Below, piece by piece: positions 17,854 through 27,900 of a stretch of DNA of 64,000 nucleotides. The stretch lies in NCBI RefSeq assembly GCF_030062155.1, contig NZ_CP118269.1, forward strand, positions 2,604,001 to 2,668,000. Reading direction: 5' to 3'. A program made the position numbers and the translations under genes. The stretch comes from Pantoea sp. Lij88 (GTDB lineage Bacteria > Pseudomonadota > Gammaproteobacteria > Enterobacterales > Enterobacteriaceae). Each line of letters begins with the position of its first letter. The first letter of the stretch is position 1. The notes under the pieces are model-generated. The model did not search any database, had not been told where the DNA came from, and saw nothing but the letters and a program-made list of their open reading frames with translations.

Positions 17854-19155
17854 TTACGCAGCGGAATCGTTTACGGGGTGATTTTCCACCCGTGACGGGA
17901 AAAGATAGTCCCGCAGGATGCCGTGACGCTGCATGATGCCAAAAATACCGATGCAGACGAACGCTTCAGCCCCGACCATCGACCATGCGGCCCCGATCGC
18001 ACCAAACTTCCACGCCAGGAAACAGCACAGCGGCACGTTAATCACCCCCGCGGCCATCATCACCCACATACGCTGACGCGCTAAACCGTGTGGGATCAGA
18101 ATCTGCAATCCGGCCGGATAGGCAATGTTGCCAAACAGGAAGCAGAGCACGAACACGCGCAGCACATCCGCCGACGGGATAAAGTCTTTACCCAGTAAGA
18201 TTGAGACCACCAGGTCCGCAAAGAACCAGGTGAAGATCACAATCGACAGACTCAGGGAAAACGACAGCATCAGGCTTTTACGCGTTGCCGCAATCGCAGC
18301 CCGTTTATCCCGGCCAAACAGGTGACTGACGCGCGGGAAGAAGGCGCTGCCGATCTGCTCCGGGACCGAGTTAGCGGCTTTACGCAGGCGATCCGCACCG
18401 TTATAGATCCCGACCATATAGGTCGAGGTAAACGAGGCGAGGATCACGACGTTGACGCTGTTGAAGAGATTGGCACCAGCGATGGCGATAAAGACATCCA
18501 TGCTGTCGGTGATGCGCTGTTTGATTTCACGCGGTTCAAAGCGGTAGCGGCCAATGACCTTCATCTCCAGAACAAATTTCAGCGTTATCGCTGCGCTGAT
18601 GATGGAGACCGTACCCGGGATCAGGGCAGCCAGCCAGGTATCCTGCGGGGACTTCACCAATAAAAAGGTCAGTGGAATCGCACAGAAGTTACCAAAGGTG
18701 GCGATCATCGCCGTCTTACCCAGCTTCTCAAAACCCTGCATCAGCCAGCCGAATGAAAACAGCGAGCCTATCAGCGTGGTGCAGTTCGCCAGGATAATAA
18801 AGAACAGCGGATGCCAGGCGGGATTAAACCAGGTCGCGGTCAGCAGCGTGCCACTGGTCACCACCAGCAGCATCAGCTTGGCGTTAAACGTTGACCAGAA
18901 GAGCTGACTGACGCGTTCCTTGTCATCACGATGGTGCGCAATATCTTTGGTGGTAAAGACATTGAATCCCCAGTCGGAGATGGTGCTGCAATAGAGCACG
19001 CAGGCGATCGCCAGCGCCAGCGTACCCATCTGCTCTACACCCAGAACACGGGCAAGATAGGGCAGCGTGGCCAGCGGGAACAAAAACGACGCGCCGCGAT
19101 AGGCCAGCAGCGAGAAAATATTAATAACCAGACTTTTATCGAGTACTTTTGCCAT
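17854..19155 (-). CDS. Wzx-like polysaccharide flippase (polysaccharide_synt family)
   Basis: A 433-residue, very hydrophobic protein with about a dozen predicted transmembrane segments and the N-terminal pattern of Wzx/RfbX-type lipid-linked oligosaccharide flippases ([20 protein letters not shown], then [11 protein letters not shown]). A central charged loop ([22 protein letters not shown]) and the [18 protein letters not shown] segment are also typical. It should move an undecaprenyl-linked glycan across the inner membrane; the glycan is unknown. It lies 101 bp after a glycosyltransferase gene on the same strand, with no polymerase, ligase or sugar-nucleotide genes nearby. Absent from this place in E. 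coli. Its base composition looks like that of the neighbours. Confidence 0.85.
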   Translation of the reverse strand: MAKVLDKSLVINIFSLLAYRGASFLFPLATLPYLARVLGVEQMGTLALAIACVLYCSTISDWGFNVFTTKDIAHHRDDKERVSQLFWSTFNAKLMLLVVTSGTLLTATWFNPAWHPLFFIILANCTTLIGSLFSFGWLMQGFEKLGKTAMIATFGNFCAIPLTFLLVKSPQDTWLAALIPGTVSIISAAITLKFVLEMKVIGRYRFEPREIKQRITDSMDVFIAIAGANLFNSVNVVILASFTSTYMVGIYNGADRLRKAANSVPEQIGSAFFPRVSHLFGRDKRAAIAATRKSLMLSFSLSLSIVIFTWFFADLVVSILLGKDFIPSADVLRVFVLCFLFGNIAYPAGLQILIPHGLARQRMWVMMAAGVINVPLCCFLAWKFGAIGAAWSMVGAEAFVCIGIFGIMQRHGILRDYLFPSRVENHPVNDSAA

Positions 19156-19233
19156 GACGCAACAACCTTATACACATTGCATGTCTCACCTTCTCATTTC
19201 GATAAGGGATAAACAATATCGCTTCACATTTTT

Positions 19234-19266
19234 CAGAATCAGGCTGATTTTCAGAATCAGGCGGCG
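19234..19266 (-). repeat. Short tandem repeat across the glycosyltransferase stop codon
   Basis: TTTCAGAATCAGGC occurs twice with an 18-bp period (first copy from 19231, second from 19249). The right-hand copy contains the stop codon of the glycosyltransferase gene, the left-hand copy lies just beyond it. This looks like a small duplication, perhaps by replication slippage. Confidence 0.7.
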
Positions 19267-20237
19267 TTTTTCAGCTCTTTTTTAACCTTGTAATGCTGCA
19301 GTGCAATAAACAGTTCAGGACGATTGAACAATAACCATTCTTTAGCGTTTTCTGTTTTAACGTTACGGCCCATAAAACGAATCGCATTCAGCACATATTC
19401 CGGTACGGGGGTGCGGTTATAGAGCGATAAATAGATCATCAGACGAAAGGAGTGGATTAAATAGGCTTTTTCCAGCGTATCGCGCCATGCAGATTTAACC
19501 AGGGAACTGGTCAGAGTATTGTAGGCGTTCATAAAGGCATCATAGCGCTGATAGAAAAACTCATTGCTTTTGGTACTGTTGGTCAGTGAGCCATTGCGAA
19601 TACGCTGCTTATAATAGACCTGATGACTGACCCAGGCCTGCTGACTTTTCATAAAGCAGGAGAGCGTAAAGTTATGGTCTTCATGAACGCGTTTAACAAA
19701 GCGTAATTTATGCTGCTCAATAACGCGTTTGCTGATGACATAGCTCCAGGCCGCAGAGGTGTAGCTGCCATTGCGCAGCAGGCGCAATAAGACTTCCTGT
19801 GATTTCTGCTGGCCAAACTGCTCGTGTCTGACTTTTGGCGAGGTTATGTCAATCTGACCATCGCGGTAGACGCAGGAGTTAAAACAGAACAGGTTGGTTT
19901 CAGGGTGCTTTTCCGCCACCATAGCCAGTTCAGCGACCAGCCCATCTGCCACGACGTCATCCGGGTCACAGAAAAAGAGAAACTGGCCCTTCGCCTGCTC
20001 GATACCCACATCACGAGCACGACCGGCCCCCCCATTTTCGGTGGTAATTATTTTAACCTGAGAAAGATGCGAATAATTCTGTTCAAGTAAGGCTAATGTT
20101 CCATCGGTGGAGCCATCATTCACAATGAGTATTTCATTGGGCGCTTTAACCTGACGTAATAATGAATCAACGCACTCCACAATATATTTTTCAACATTGT
20201 AAGTTGGAATAATTACGGATAATAGAGTGTCAGACAT
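19257..20237 (-). CDS. Family 2 glycosyltransferase
   Basis: A 326-residue protein with the GT-A fold of GT2 enzymes: VIIPTYNVEKYI near residue 8, the nucleotide-binding ILIVNDGSTDGT near 36-47, NGGAGRARDVGIE near 68-80, and the metal-binding DPDD at 91-94. The C-terminal third is helical and Arg/Lys rich, with no clear membrane span. Donor and acceptor cannot be told. I chose the ATG at 20237 since it starts just before the conserved first strand; a longer version from 20351 adds 38 residues without family resemblance. Two sampled 60-bp stretches have about 32-40% GC, lower than the neighbouring genes, suggesting later acquisition. Likely co-transcribed with the flippase gene. Confidence 0.85.
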   Translation of the reverse strand: MSDTLLSVIIPTYNVEKYIVECVDSLLRQVKAPNEILIVNDGSTDGTLALLEQNYSHLSQVKIITTENGGAGRARDVGIEQAKGQFLFFCDPDDVVADGLVAELAMVAEKHPETNLFCFNSCVYRDGQIDITSPKVRHEQFGQQKSQEVLLRLLRNGSYTSAAWSYVISKRVIEQHKLRFVKRVHEDHNFTLSCFMKSQQAWVSHQVYYKQRIRNGSLTNSTKSNEFFYQRYDAFMNAYNTLTSSLVKSAWRDTLEKAYLIHSFRLMIYLSLYNRTPVPEYVLNAIRFMGRNVKTENAKEWLLFNRPELFIALQHYKVKKELKNAA

Positions 20238-20986
20238 AGGCAATTCTCTGCTGTTAGAAAAATGACAATACGATTCACCTGCCAGATGCAGGGCCTGACC
20301 AGAGGCGAAACGTCGAAAAGAGTAATGCGCTAATATTATGATGGCTTTCATTTAGCCCGATTATCTTAGACCGGTTATGCGAAAAAAGACCAGTCGTAAA
20401 AGTTCTCTTAACGTTTCACATCATTATCACTGTTCAGGAAAGTGCATCTATAGTCTGCGTTAATGTTAAAACCGTTGAGGAATGATTTAAAATTGCCCTC
20501 CCAGTCAGACGTAACCAGATTGAGAAATCTGTAAGCGAACATCTTAAAGGGTGAATAACTTCGCCATTCCTTCATTTTTATTACAGTTTTCTTTCTGCAA
20601 TTAATCCTAATTTCTGGTGAACACCGCCGCAGATAAGCTGATTCCGTGCCGCTTTTACGCGCTCTTTTGCCAGCCGTTTCGCTTTAAAACGGTGACATCC
20701 TCAGGAAGACTGATTAATCAATCAGACGAAAGAGATTTTTTTCAGCCAGCCGGGCGTTTTTGCGTATCTCTTATCATCCCTCTTAATGAATTGTTCCGTT
20801 GTCCGCGCCGAATTTAAGAATTATCGGAATCAGGCAGCGTCGCGTTTGGCGCCTTGACTTCTATTTGCAGTTTTCACCGTTGCTTTGCCAGATAAATCAT
20901 TTAAGCCCACTCCCCTGCTCTGACAGTATGAAGGCATTAGTTCTCAACATTAGATAATCAATAACTTTTAGTTATAAGGAGTGATG
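20238..20986. other. Long non-coding stretch between glycosyltransferase and ssuE
   Basis: About 750 bp without a convincing gene. The right end must hold the ssuE promoter and the left end the promoter of the glycosyltransferase. A frame of 66 codons at 20617-20817 has no ribosome-binding site or recognisable product. A short inverted repeat (CCGTTT 20674-20679 and AAACGG 20687-20692) is present. The stretch is longer than any other gap in the window and may be the scar of genes lost or gained at this site. Confidence 0.6.
20951..20981 (+). promoter_or_regulatory. Possible LysR-type (Cbl/CysB) site and ribosome-binding site of ssuE
   Basis: ATAACTTTTAGTTAT (20961-20975) is a 5-5-5 perfect inverted repeat just before the AGGAG ribosome-binding site (20977-20981). 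The ssu operon is activated by Cbl and CysB in E. coli, and CysB-family sites are A/T rich with ATAAC-like ends, but a site this close to the start codon would be unusual for an activator and may instead act as a roadblock or be chance. Confidence 0.3.
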
Positions 20987-21538
20987 ATGCGAGTTATTAC
21001 GCTGGCAGGCAGCCCACGATTTCCTTCCCGCTCGACCTCACTGCTGACGCTGTGTCAGCACAAGCTGGAAGCCCGTGGCATCGAAGTCATTCCCTGGAAT
21101 ATTCACAACTTTCAGCCTGACGATCTGATCAATGCGCGTTTTGATGCGCCCGCCCTGCTGGCCCTGCGTGAAGATCTGGCTTCGGCCGATGGCCTGATTG
21201 TGGCGACACCTATTTATAAAGCGTCGTTTTCAGGTGCGCTGAAGACCCTGCTCGATCTGCTGCCTGAGCGCGCGCTGGAACACAAAGTTGTGTTGCCGCT
21301 GGCGAGCGGCGGCAGTGCCGGCCACATGCTGGCGCTGGACTACGCCCTGAAGCCGGTTCTCAACGCTTTAAAGGCGCAGGAGATCCTGCACGGCGTGTAT
21401 GCGGAAGACAGCCAGATTACTCATTACGATCGTCAGCCGGTATTAGAAGATTCACTGGCAGAACGTCTTGACGACGCGGTCTCTGCGTTCTGGCTCGCGC
21501 TGACCCGTCACCACCACCCCGTTGCACAAGCGGTATAA
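20987..21538 (+). CDS. ssuE: NAD(P)H-dependent FMN reductase for alkanesulfonate monooxygenase
   Basis: Supplies reduced FMN to SsuD. The 183-residue flavodoxin-like protein has the family start MRVITLAGSPRFPSRS with the phosphate-binding loop, then ATPIYKASFSGALKTLLDLLPE near 75-95 and LPLASGGSAGHMLALDYALKP near 105-125. Two in-frame codons precede the chosen ATG, but 20987 is 5 nt from AGGAG and matches the conserved N-terminus. First gene of ssuEADCB, induced by sulfate starvation in E. coli. Confidence 0.96.
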   Translation: MRVITLAGSPRFPSRSTSLLTLCQHKLEARGIEVIPWNIHNFQPDDLINARFDAPALLALREDLASADGLIVATPIYKASFSGALKTLLDLLPERALEHKVVLPLASGGSAGHMLALDYALKPVLNALKAQEILHGVYAEDSQITHYDRQPVLEDSLAERLDDAVSAFWLALTRHHHPVAQAV

Positions 21539-21549
21539 GGAAGCAATTG

Positions 21550-22503
21550 ATGAAACAACGATTAGGAAAGTGGCTGGTGGCGGGATTGTTACTGGCGGGG
21601 CTGCAGGTTCAGGCCGCCGAATCGGATCCGGCTGAAATTCGTATCGGCTATCAGAAAGGCTCGGTCAGCATGGTGCTGGCAAAGTCACACCAGTTACTGG
21701 AGAAGCGTTTTCCCCATACCCGGATTAAGTGGATAGAGTTCCCGGCAGGCCCGCAGATGCTGGAAGCGCTCAACATCAATAGTATTGACCTCGGCAGTAC
21801 CGGTGACCTCCCGCCGCTGTTCGCCCAGGCCGCCGGCGCGGATCTGCTTTATGTCGGCTCTGAGCCGCCAAAACCCAAAGCAGAAGTCATTCTGGTGCCG
21901 AAAAACAGCTCCCTGAAACAGGTTGCGGATCTGAAAGGTAAGAAAGTCGCTTTCCAGAAAGGCTCCAGCTCTCACAACTTACTGCTGCGCGCCCTGCAGC
22001 AGGCCGGTCTGAGCATTAAAGACATCACGCCCGTCTATCTGACACCCGCCGATGCGCGCGCCGCCTTCCAGCAGGGTGACGTTGATGCCTGGGCAATCTG
22101 GGATCCCTACTACTCCTCGGTGCTGCTGCAGGGCAATTCGCGTCTGCTGACTGATGGCAGCTCATTGAATCTGACTGGTTCGTTCTATTTAGCGACCCGC
22201 AGCTATGCCGAAGCGCATGGTGCGTTTATTCAGCAGGTGCTCGACACCTTCAGCGCGGCCGACGCGCTGACAATCAGCCAGCGTCAGGAAAGCACCACGC
22301 TGCTGGCGCAGGCGATGGGCCTGCCTGAGCCGGTCATCGCCAGCTACCTCAGCCATCGGCCGCCCACCCGGATTTCGCCGGTCAGTGCCGAAACGGCCGC
22401 AGCCCAGCAGCGCACTGCTGACCTGTTCTATGCCAATCATCTGTTGCCGGTAAAAGTGACGATTCAGGATCGCATCTGGCAACCGCATACCGTAACGCAG
22501 TAA
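21550..22503 (+). CDS. ssuA: Aliphatic sulfonate ABC transporter, periplasmic binding protein
   Basis: Captures alkanesulfonates in the periplasm for the SsuBC transporter. The 317-residue precursor has a Sec signal (MKQRLGKWLVAGLLLAGLQVQA, cleavage near residue 22-23) and a type 2 periplasmic-binding fold with IRIGYQKGSVSMVLAK at the start of the mature part and VDAWAIWDPYYSS near 180. Starts 11 bp after ssuE with an AAGGA site overlapping its stop. Confidence 0.95.
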   Translation: MKQRLGKWLVAGLLLAGLQVQAAESDPAEIRIGYQKGSVSMVLAKSHQLLEKRFPHTRIKWIEFPAGPQMLEALNINSIDLGSTGDLPPLFAQAAGADLLYVGSEPPKPKAEVILVPKNSSLKQVADLKGKKVAFQKGSSSHNLLLRALQQAGLSIKDITPVYLTPADARAAFQQGDVDAWAIWDPYYSSVLLQGNSRLLTDGSSLNLTGSFYLATRSYAEAHGAFIQQVLDTFSAADALTISQRQESTTLLAQAMGLPEPVIASYLSHRPPTRISPVSAETAAAQQRTADLFYANHLLPVKVTIQDRIWQPHTVTQ

Positions 22504-22512
22504 GGAGCAACA

Positions 22513-23661
22513 ATGAGCGTATCTATTTTCTGGTTCCTGCCGACGCATGGCGACGGTCACTATCTTGGTACGGCTGAAGGGGCGCGACCGGTTGATCACG
22601 CCTATCTGCAACAGGTGGCGCAGGCTGCTGACCGTCTCGGCTTTGGGGGGGTATTAATCCCAACCGGCCGCTCCTGCGAAGATGCCTGGCTGGTTGCCGC
22701 GTCGCTGATTCCGGTAACCCAGCGCCTGCGCTTCCTGGTGGCGCTGCGTCCCGGCGTGATTTCTCCGACTCAGGCGGCGCGTCAGGCTGCCACCCTGGAT
22801 CGCCTCTCCAATGGCCGCGCGCTGTTCAATCTGGTGACCGGCGGCGATCCGGAAGAGCTGGCGGGCGACGGCGTGTTCCTGGATCACCGTGAACGTTACG
22901 CCGAATCCGCCGAGTTTACCCGCGTCTGGCGTCGGGTACTGGAAGGCGAAACCGTCGATTACGAAGGCAAGCACGTGAAGGTTCGCGGCGCACGTCTGAT
23001 GTTCAAACCGGTGCAGCAGCCTCGTCCTCCGCTCTGGTTTGGTGGCTCTTCTGAACCCGCCCAGGAGCTGGCGGCTGAACAGGTCGATGTTTATCTCACC
23101 TGGGGTGAGCCACCTGCACAGGTCAGAGAGAAGATTGAGCAGGTGCGCGCGAAAGCGGCCGCTCAGGGACGCACCGTTCGCTTCGGCATCCGTCTGCATG
23201 TGATTGTGCGTGAAACCAATGAAGAGGCGTGGCAGGCCGCCGACCGGCTGATTGCTAATGTCGATGACGCCACTATCGCGAAAGCGCAGGCCGCGTTCCA
23301 GCGGGCAGACTCTGTCGGGCAGCGCCGGATGGCCGCGCTGCATGGCGGTCGCCGCGACAGGCTCGAAATCAGCCCGAACCTGTGGGCAGGCGTAGGCCTG
23401 GTGCGCAGCGGAGCCGGTACCGCGCTGGTCGGCGATGGTCCGACTGTCGCCGCACGCATCAAAGAGTATGAAGCGCTGGGTATAGAGACCTTTATCCTGT
23501 CGGGTTATCCGCATCTGGAAGAGGCGTATCGCGTCGGTGAACTGCTGTTCCCGCATCTTGATGTTCAGGTTCCCCTGGTGCCACAGCCGCGCGTCGTTCA
23601 GGCGCACGGAGAAGCGGTCGCCAACGATTTTACCCCTGAGAAAAAAGTCGCCCGGGGCTGA
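22513..23661 (+). CDS. ssuD: FMNH2-dependent alkanesulfonate monooxygenase
   Basis: Cleaves the C-S bond of alkanesulfonates with O2 and FMNH2 from SsuE, giving an aldehyde and sulfite. The 382-residue protein is of the bacterial-luciferase-like TIM-barrel family: [10 protein letters not shown] at residues 6-15 (catalytic-site residues near the N-terminus including Cys54 in GRSCEDAW), [14 protein letters not shown] near 110, [18 protein letters not shown] near 330. Length agrees with E. coli (381). Lies 9 bp after ssuA. Confidence 0.97.
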   Translation: MSVSIFWFLPTHGDGHYLGTAEGARPVDHAYLQQVAQAADRLGFGGVLIPTGRSCEDAWLVAASLIPVTQRLRFLVALRPGVISPTQAARQAATLDRLSNGRALFNLVTGGDPEELAGDGVFLDHRERYAESAEFTRVWRRVLEGETVDYEGKHVKVRGARLMFKPVQQPRPPLWFGGSSEPAQELAAEQVDVYLTWGEPPAQVREKIEQVRAKAAAQGRTVRFGIRLHVIVRETNEEAWQAADRLIANVDDATIAKAQAAFQRADSVGQRRMAALHGGRRDRLEISPNLWAGVGLVRSGAGTALVGDGPTVAARIKEYEALGIETFILSGYPHLEEAYRVGELLFPHLDVQVPLVPQPRVVQAHGEAVANDFTPEKKVARG

Positions 23662-23671
23662 GGAGAGCATA

Positions 23672-24463
23672 ATGGCCAGAACCCGAAAACGCCTTGCTGA
23701 TACGCTGCTGCCGTGGCTGCTGCCGACGCTGCTGGTCGTGGTGTGGCAGATTGCTTCGCAGACCGGCTGGTTATCGAACCGCATTCTGCCTGCGCCGGAG
23801 AAAATTGTGACGACGTTCTGGCAGCTGACCGCCAGCGGTGAACTCTGGCAGCATCTGGCGATCAGTAGCTGGCGGGCGCTGATCGGCTTCAGTATCGGTG
23901 GTTCCATTGGCCTGCTGCTGGGCTTAATCACCGGCACCTCGAAAACCGGTGAGCGGTTGCTGGATACCTCACTCCAGATGCTGCGCAATGTGCCGCATCT
24001 GGCGCTGATCCCGCTGGTTATCCTCTGGTTCGGTATTGATGAATCCGCCAAAATCTTTCTGGTGGCGCTGGGCACGCTGTTCCCGATTTACCTGAATACC
24101 TATCACGGCATCCGCAACATCGATCGCGGACTGGTTGAGATGGCCCGCAGCTATGGCCTCTCCGGCTGGAGCCTGTTCATTCAGGTCATCCTGCCCGGTG
24201 CACTGCCGAATATCATGGTCGGCGTGCGTTTCGCGCTGGGTCTGATGTGGCTGACGCTGATTGTCGCTGAGACTATTTCTGCCAGTTCTGGCATCGGCTA
24301 TCTGGCGATGAATGCGCGTGAATTCCTGCAGACCGATGTGGTGGTGGTCGCCATCATTCTCTATGCCCTGCTCGGCAAACTGGCGGATGTCGCCGCGTTG
24401 TTACTGGAACGTGTCTGGCTGCGCTGGCATCCCGCTTATCAACTGAAGGAGGAGAACGCATGA
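23672..24463 (+). CDS. ssuC: Aliphatic sulfonate ABC transporter permease
   Basis: A 263-residue BPD-type inner-membrane permease with about six transmembrane segments and the EAA loop ([25 protein letters not shown] begins near residue 158). ATG 23672 follows GAGGAG and gives the E. coli length; a longer open frame upstream runs inside ssuD and is not supported. Its stop overlaps the ssuB start by 4 bp (ATGA). Confidence 0.96.
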   Translation: MARTRKRLADTLLPWLLPTLLVVVWQIASQTGWLSNRILPAPEKIVTTFWQLTASGELWQHLAISSWRALIGFSIGGSIGLLLGLITGTSKTGERLLDTSLQMLRNVPHLALIPLVILWFGIDESAKIFLVALGTLFPIYLNTYHGIRNIDRGLVEMARSYGLSGWSLFIQVILPGALPNIMVGVRFALGLMWLTLIVAETISASSGIGYLAMNAREFLQTDVVVVAIILYALLGKLADVAALLLERVWLRWHPAYQLKEENA

Positions 24464-25248
24464 GCCAGACTTTCTCACCGGCACGCCTGAATACCGGCAC
24501 GCCCGTTGGCGTTAACGGCGTCAGCAAACGGTATGGCAATCGCACCATTCTCAATAAGATTGACCTGCATATTCCGTCTGGTCAGTTTGTGGCGGTGGTA
24601 GGCCGCAGCGGCTGTGGCAAAAGTACCCTGCTGCGCCTGCTGGCCGGCCTTGAACAGAGCTCCAGCGGTGAACTGCTGGCGGGCAATGCACCGCTGCAGT
24701 CGGCTCGTGACGATATCCGCCTGATGTTTCAGGATGCGCGACTGCTGCCGTGGAAAAAAGTGATCGATAACGTTGGTCTGGGCCTGCGCGGACGCGAATG
24801 GCGCAGCGCGGCAATGGATGCGCTGGCGGCGGTGGGACTGGCCGATCGGGCCGATGAGTGGCCAGCCGCTCTCTCCGGGGGGCAGAAACAGCGCGTGGCA
24901 CTGGCCAGGGCGCTGATCCATCGGCCCGGTTTACTGCTGCTGGATGAACCGCTGGGGGCGCTGGATGCCCTGACCCGTATTGAAATGCAGGGATTGATTG
25001 AGTCACTGTGGCAGCAGCATCACTTTACCGTGCTGCTGGTCACGCACGACGTCAGTGAAGCGGTAGCGATGGCGGATCGCGTGCTGTTAATCGAAGAGGG
25101 CGAAATCGGTCTGGATCTGCTGGTGGATTTGCCACGTCCGCGGCGTCGTGGATCTGCGCGGCTGGCCGAGCTGGAAGCGGAGGTGCTGGATCGGGTGATG
25201 CAGCGCACGGAGCGACCACAGCCGTTACGGTACGCGCAGCAGCGCTGA
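24460..25248 (+). CDS. ssuB: Aliphatic sulfonate ABC transporter ATPase
   Basis: Energises SsuAC-mediated uptake. The 262-residue protein has Walker [10 protein letters not shown] near 48-56, Q-loop [10 protein letters not shown] near 90, signature LSGGQKQR near 135, Walker [14 protein letters not shown] near 158-170, and the switch His in THDVSEA near 200. Last gene of the operon, translationally coupled to ssuC and followed by a shared terminator with pepN. Confidence 0.97.
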   Translation: MSQTFSPARLNTGTPVGVNGVSKRYGNRTILNKIDLHIPSGQFVAVVGRSGCGKSTLLRLLAGLEQSSSGELLAGNAPLQSARDDIRLMFQDARLLPWKKVIDNVGLGLRGREWRSAAMDALAAVGLADRADEWPAALSGGQKQRVALARALIHRPGLLLLDEPLGALDALTRIEMQGLIESLWQQHHFTVLLVTHDVSEAVAMADRVLLIEEGEIGLDLLVDLPRPRRRGSARLAELEAEVLDRVMQRTERPQPLRYAQQR

Positions 25249-25280
25249 AAAAAGGGAGCGTTTTATACGCTCCCGTTTTT
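25248..25280. terminator. Bidirectional terminator between ssuB and pepN
   Basis: GGGAGCG (25254-25260), 7-nt loop, CGCTCCC (25268-25274), with T-rich tails on both strands (GTTTTTATT on plus, TTTTTTC on minus). It serves two convergent units. Confidence 0.9.
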
Positions 25281-25284
25281 ATTA

Positions 25285-27900
25285 TCAGGCGTTGAGTGCC
25301 CGGGTAATTTTCTCGTAGAGATCGCCAGAGAGTTTATCCAGCTCCAGCAGTTGCTCCAGCGCCTCGCGCATCATCGCCTGACGGCCTTCGTCATAACGTT
25401 TCAGACGAATCAGCGGCTCCACCATCCGTGCCGCAACCTGCGGATTACGGGTGTTGAGGTCGGTGAGCATCTCCACCAGGAACTTATAACCGCTGCCATC
25501 CTGAGCATGGAACGCGGCCGGGTTAGCTGAGGCAAAGGCCCCCACCAGCGAGCGCACGCGGTTCGGGTTACTCATGGTGAAGGAGCGATGAGTCAGAAGC
25601 TGACGCACATTGCGCATCACGTTGGCAGCCGGACTGGTCGCCTGCAGCACAAACCATTTGTCCATCACCAGACCATCCTGATGCCAGCGCTCATCGTACG
25701 CCGCCAGCAGCGCATCACGGCACGGTAACTGAGCCGCGACAGCCGCAGAGAGCGCCGCCAGCGCATCGGTCATGTTGGTCGCCTGGTGATACTGCGTCTG
25801 CACCAGCTTGTCCGCCAGCTGTGCGTCGCTGAAGGCGAGATAGGTCAGGCAGATATTTTTCAGGCTGCGCTGACCAATCGCGTCATGTTCCACGCGGTAT
25901 TCAGGCTGCTGATTGGCGTTGTAGATGGCAAAAAACTCATCGGCCAGTTCGCGGGCCAGCGTGCGTTGCAGTGCGTCACGCACCAGCGCAATCGCCTGCG
26001 GATCGATAGTATCGAACAGCTCGGCAATCTCATTTTCCGACGGCAGCGTCAGGATCAGCGCCGTCAGGGCCGGATCGCAATCGGTGTCGAGCAGTACGGC
26101 GCGGAAAGCGTCGGCAACATGCAGCGGCAGCGACAGATGCTGGCCCTGCTGATAGCGGGCGACGTTCAGACGAATGTAGGTCGCCAGCAGGCTCTGAGCC
26201 GCATCCCAGCGGGAGAAGTCGTTGCGCGCATGGCGCATCAGGAAGGTGAGCTGAGCATCGCTCCACTTGTAATCGAGCTTCACCGGCGCAGAGAATTCAC
26301 GCAGCAGCGACGGCACCGGCTGGAAATAGACGTTATCGAAGATAAAGGTCTGGAACTCTTCGGTGACATTCAGAACATGATGGACCGGATGGCCGTTGTT
26401 CTGCAGCGGAATCACCTTGCCTTCACCGTCATAGAGTTCGATATCCAGCGGGATATGCAGTGGCAGCTTCTCTTTCTGATCGGCAGTGGCTGGCGAGTGC
26501 TGCGTGACGTGCAGCGTGTACTGCTCCAGCTCCGGATTGTAATCGTCGCGGACCGTCAGTACCGGCGTACCGGACTGGCTGTACCAGCGGCGGAACTGCG
26601 ACAGATCGACGTTTGAGGCATCTTCCATCGCCTGCACAAAGTCATCACAGGTCGCGGCGCTGCCGTCGTGACGATCAAAATAGAGCTTCATGCCCTTCTG
26701 AAAATTCTCTTCACCCAGCAGAGTGTGCATCATGCGGATCACTTCTGACCCTTTTTCATACACGGTCAGGGTGTAGAAGTTGTTCATCTCGATAACCTGA
26801 TCCGGACGGATCGGGTGCGCCATCGGGCTGGCATCTTCGGCGAACTGCGCACCGCGCACGATACGCACGTTATCAATGCGGTTCACCGCACGCGAACCCA
26901 GATCGGAGCTGAACTCCTGATCGCGGAACACCGTCAGCCCCTCTTTAAGACTGAGCTGGAACCAGTCGCGGCAGGTCACGCGGTTACCGGTCCAGTTGTG
27001 GAAATATTCGTGGCCGATGACCGCCTCAATGCCGAGGTAGTCTTTATCCGTCGCCGTTTCCGCTTTTGCCAGCACATATTTGGCGTTAAAGACGTTAAGG
27101 CCTTTGTTCTCCATCGCACCCATGTTGAAGAAGTCCACCGCCACGATCATAAAGATGTCGAGGTCATACTCCAGGCCGAAACGCTCTTCATCCCACTTCA
27201 TACTGTTTTTCAGCGAGGTCATCGCCCAGTCGGCACGGTCGAGGTTACCGCGATCGACGAAGATCTCCAGCGCCACATCACGGCCTGAACGGGTGGTAAA
27301 GCTGTCGCGCAGCACGTCGAAATCGCCCGCCACCAGCGCAAACAGGTAGCAGGGTTTTGGGAACGGATCTTCCCATTTTACCCAGCTGCGGCCCTGCTCA
27401 TCCAGGCCGCTGTCAATGCGGTTACCATTGGAGAGCAGGAACGGATAACGCTCACCGTCGGCATAAATCGTGGTGGTAAAGCGCGCCAGCACGTCAGGGC
27501 GATCGAGATACCAGGTAATATGACGGAAGCCTTCAGCCTCACATTGGGTGCAGAGCGCCTCGCCCGATTTGTACAGCCCTTCCAGCGCGGTGTTCTGATC
27601 CGGATGAATATCATTGATGATTTTCAGGGTGAAGCTGTCCGGCAGCTGGCTGATGACCAGTGCGCCCTCTTCTTCACGGAAAGCCGTCCAGGGTTGCCCG
27701 TCGATCTCCAGCGCAATCAGCGTTAACGCTTCGCCGTCCAGTCGCAGCTCAGCCTGGCTGTCGCCCTGTCGTTTAACCTGGCTGATGGCTGTAACGCGGG
27801 TGGTGGACGCATCCAGTTCAAAGGTTAAATCGATATCGGTGATGGTGTAATCAGGCGCACGGTAATCGTGGCGATACTTGATTTGGGGCTGTTGCGTCAT
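25285..27900 (-). CDS. pepN: Aminopeptidase N (M1 family)
   Basis: Broad-specificity zinc aminopeptidase of the cytosol, the main one in enterics. The 871-residue protein has the M1 exopeptidase motif GAMEN at 261-265 and the zinc site HEYFH at 297-301, with the third ligand Glu expected in the following KEGLTVFRDQEF helix. The C-terminal half is the helical cone of the family. Length is one residue more than E. coli. Divergent from pncB, with 243 bp between the starts. Confidence 0.98.
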   Translation of the reverse strand: MTQQPQIKYRHDYRAPDYTITDIDLTFELDASTTRVTAISQVKRQGDSQAELRLDGEALTLIALEIDGQPWTAFREEEGALVISQLPDSFTLKIINDIHPDQNTALEGLYKSGEALCTQCEAEGFRHITWYLDRPDVLARFTTTIYADGERYPFLLSNGNRIDSGLDEQGRSWVKWEDPFPKPCYLFALVAGDFDVLRDSFTTRSGRDVALEIFVDRGNLDRADWAMTSLKNSMKWDEERFGLEYDLDIFMIVAVDFFNMGAMENKGLNVFNAKYVLAKAETATDKDYLGIEAVIGHEYFHNWTGNRVTCRDWFQLSLKEGLTVFRDQEFSSDLGSRAVNRIDNVRIVRGAQFAEDASPMAHPIRPDQVIEMNNFYTLTVYEKGSEVIRMMHTLLGEENFQKGMKLYFDRHDGSAATCDDFVQAMEDASNVDLSQFRRWYSQSGTPVLTVRDDYNPELEQYTLHVTQHSPATADQKEKLPLHIPLDIELYDGEGKVIPLQNNGHPVHHVLNVTEEFQTFIFDNVYFQPVPSLLREFSAPVKLDYKWSDAQLTFLMRHARNDFSRWDAAQSLLATYIRLNVARYQQGQHLSLPLHVADAFRAVLLDTDCDPALTALILTLPSENEIAELFDTIDPQAIALVRDALQRTLARELADEFFAIYNANQQPEYRVEHDAIGQRSLKNICLTYLAFSDAQLADKLVQTQYHQATNMTDALAALSAAVAAQLPCRDALLAAYDERWHQDGLVMDKWFVLQATSPAANVMRNVRQLLTHRSFTMSNPNRVRSLVGAFASANPAAFHAQDGSGYKFLVEMLTDLNTRNPQVAARMVEPLIRLKRYDEGRQAMMREALEQLLELDKLSGDLYEKITRALNA

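Noticed and set aside
20617..20817. 66-codon frame in the gap between the glycosyltransferase and ssuE
   Set aside because: No ribosome-binding site, no recognisable motif and composition like the surrounding non-coding DNA.
22654..24075. 473-codon minus-strand frame opposite ssuD and ssuC
   Set aside because: Entirely antisense to two well-supported genes and without family resemblance.
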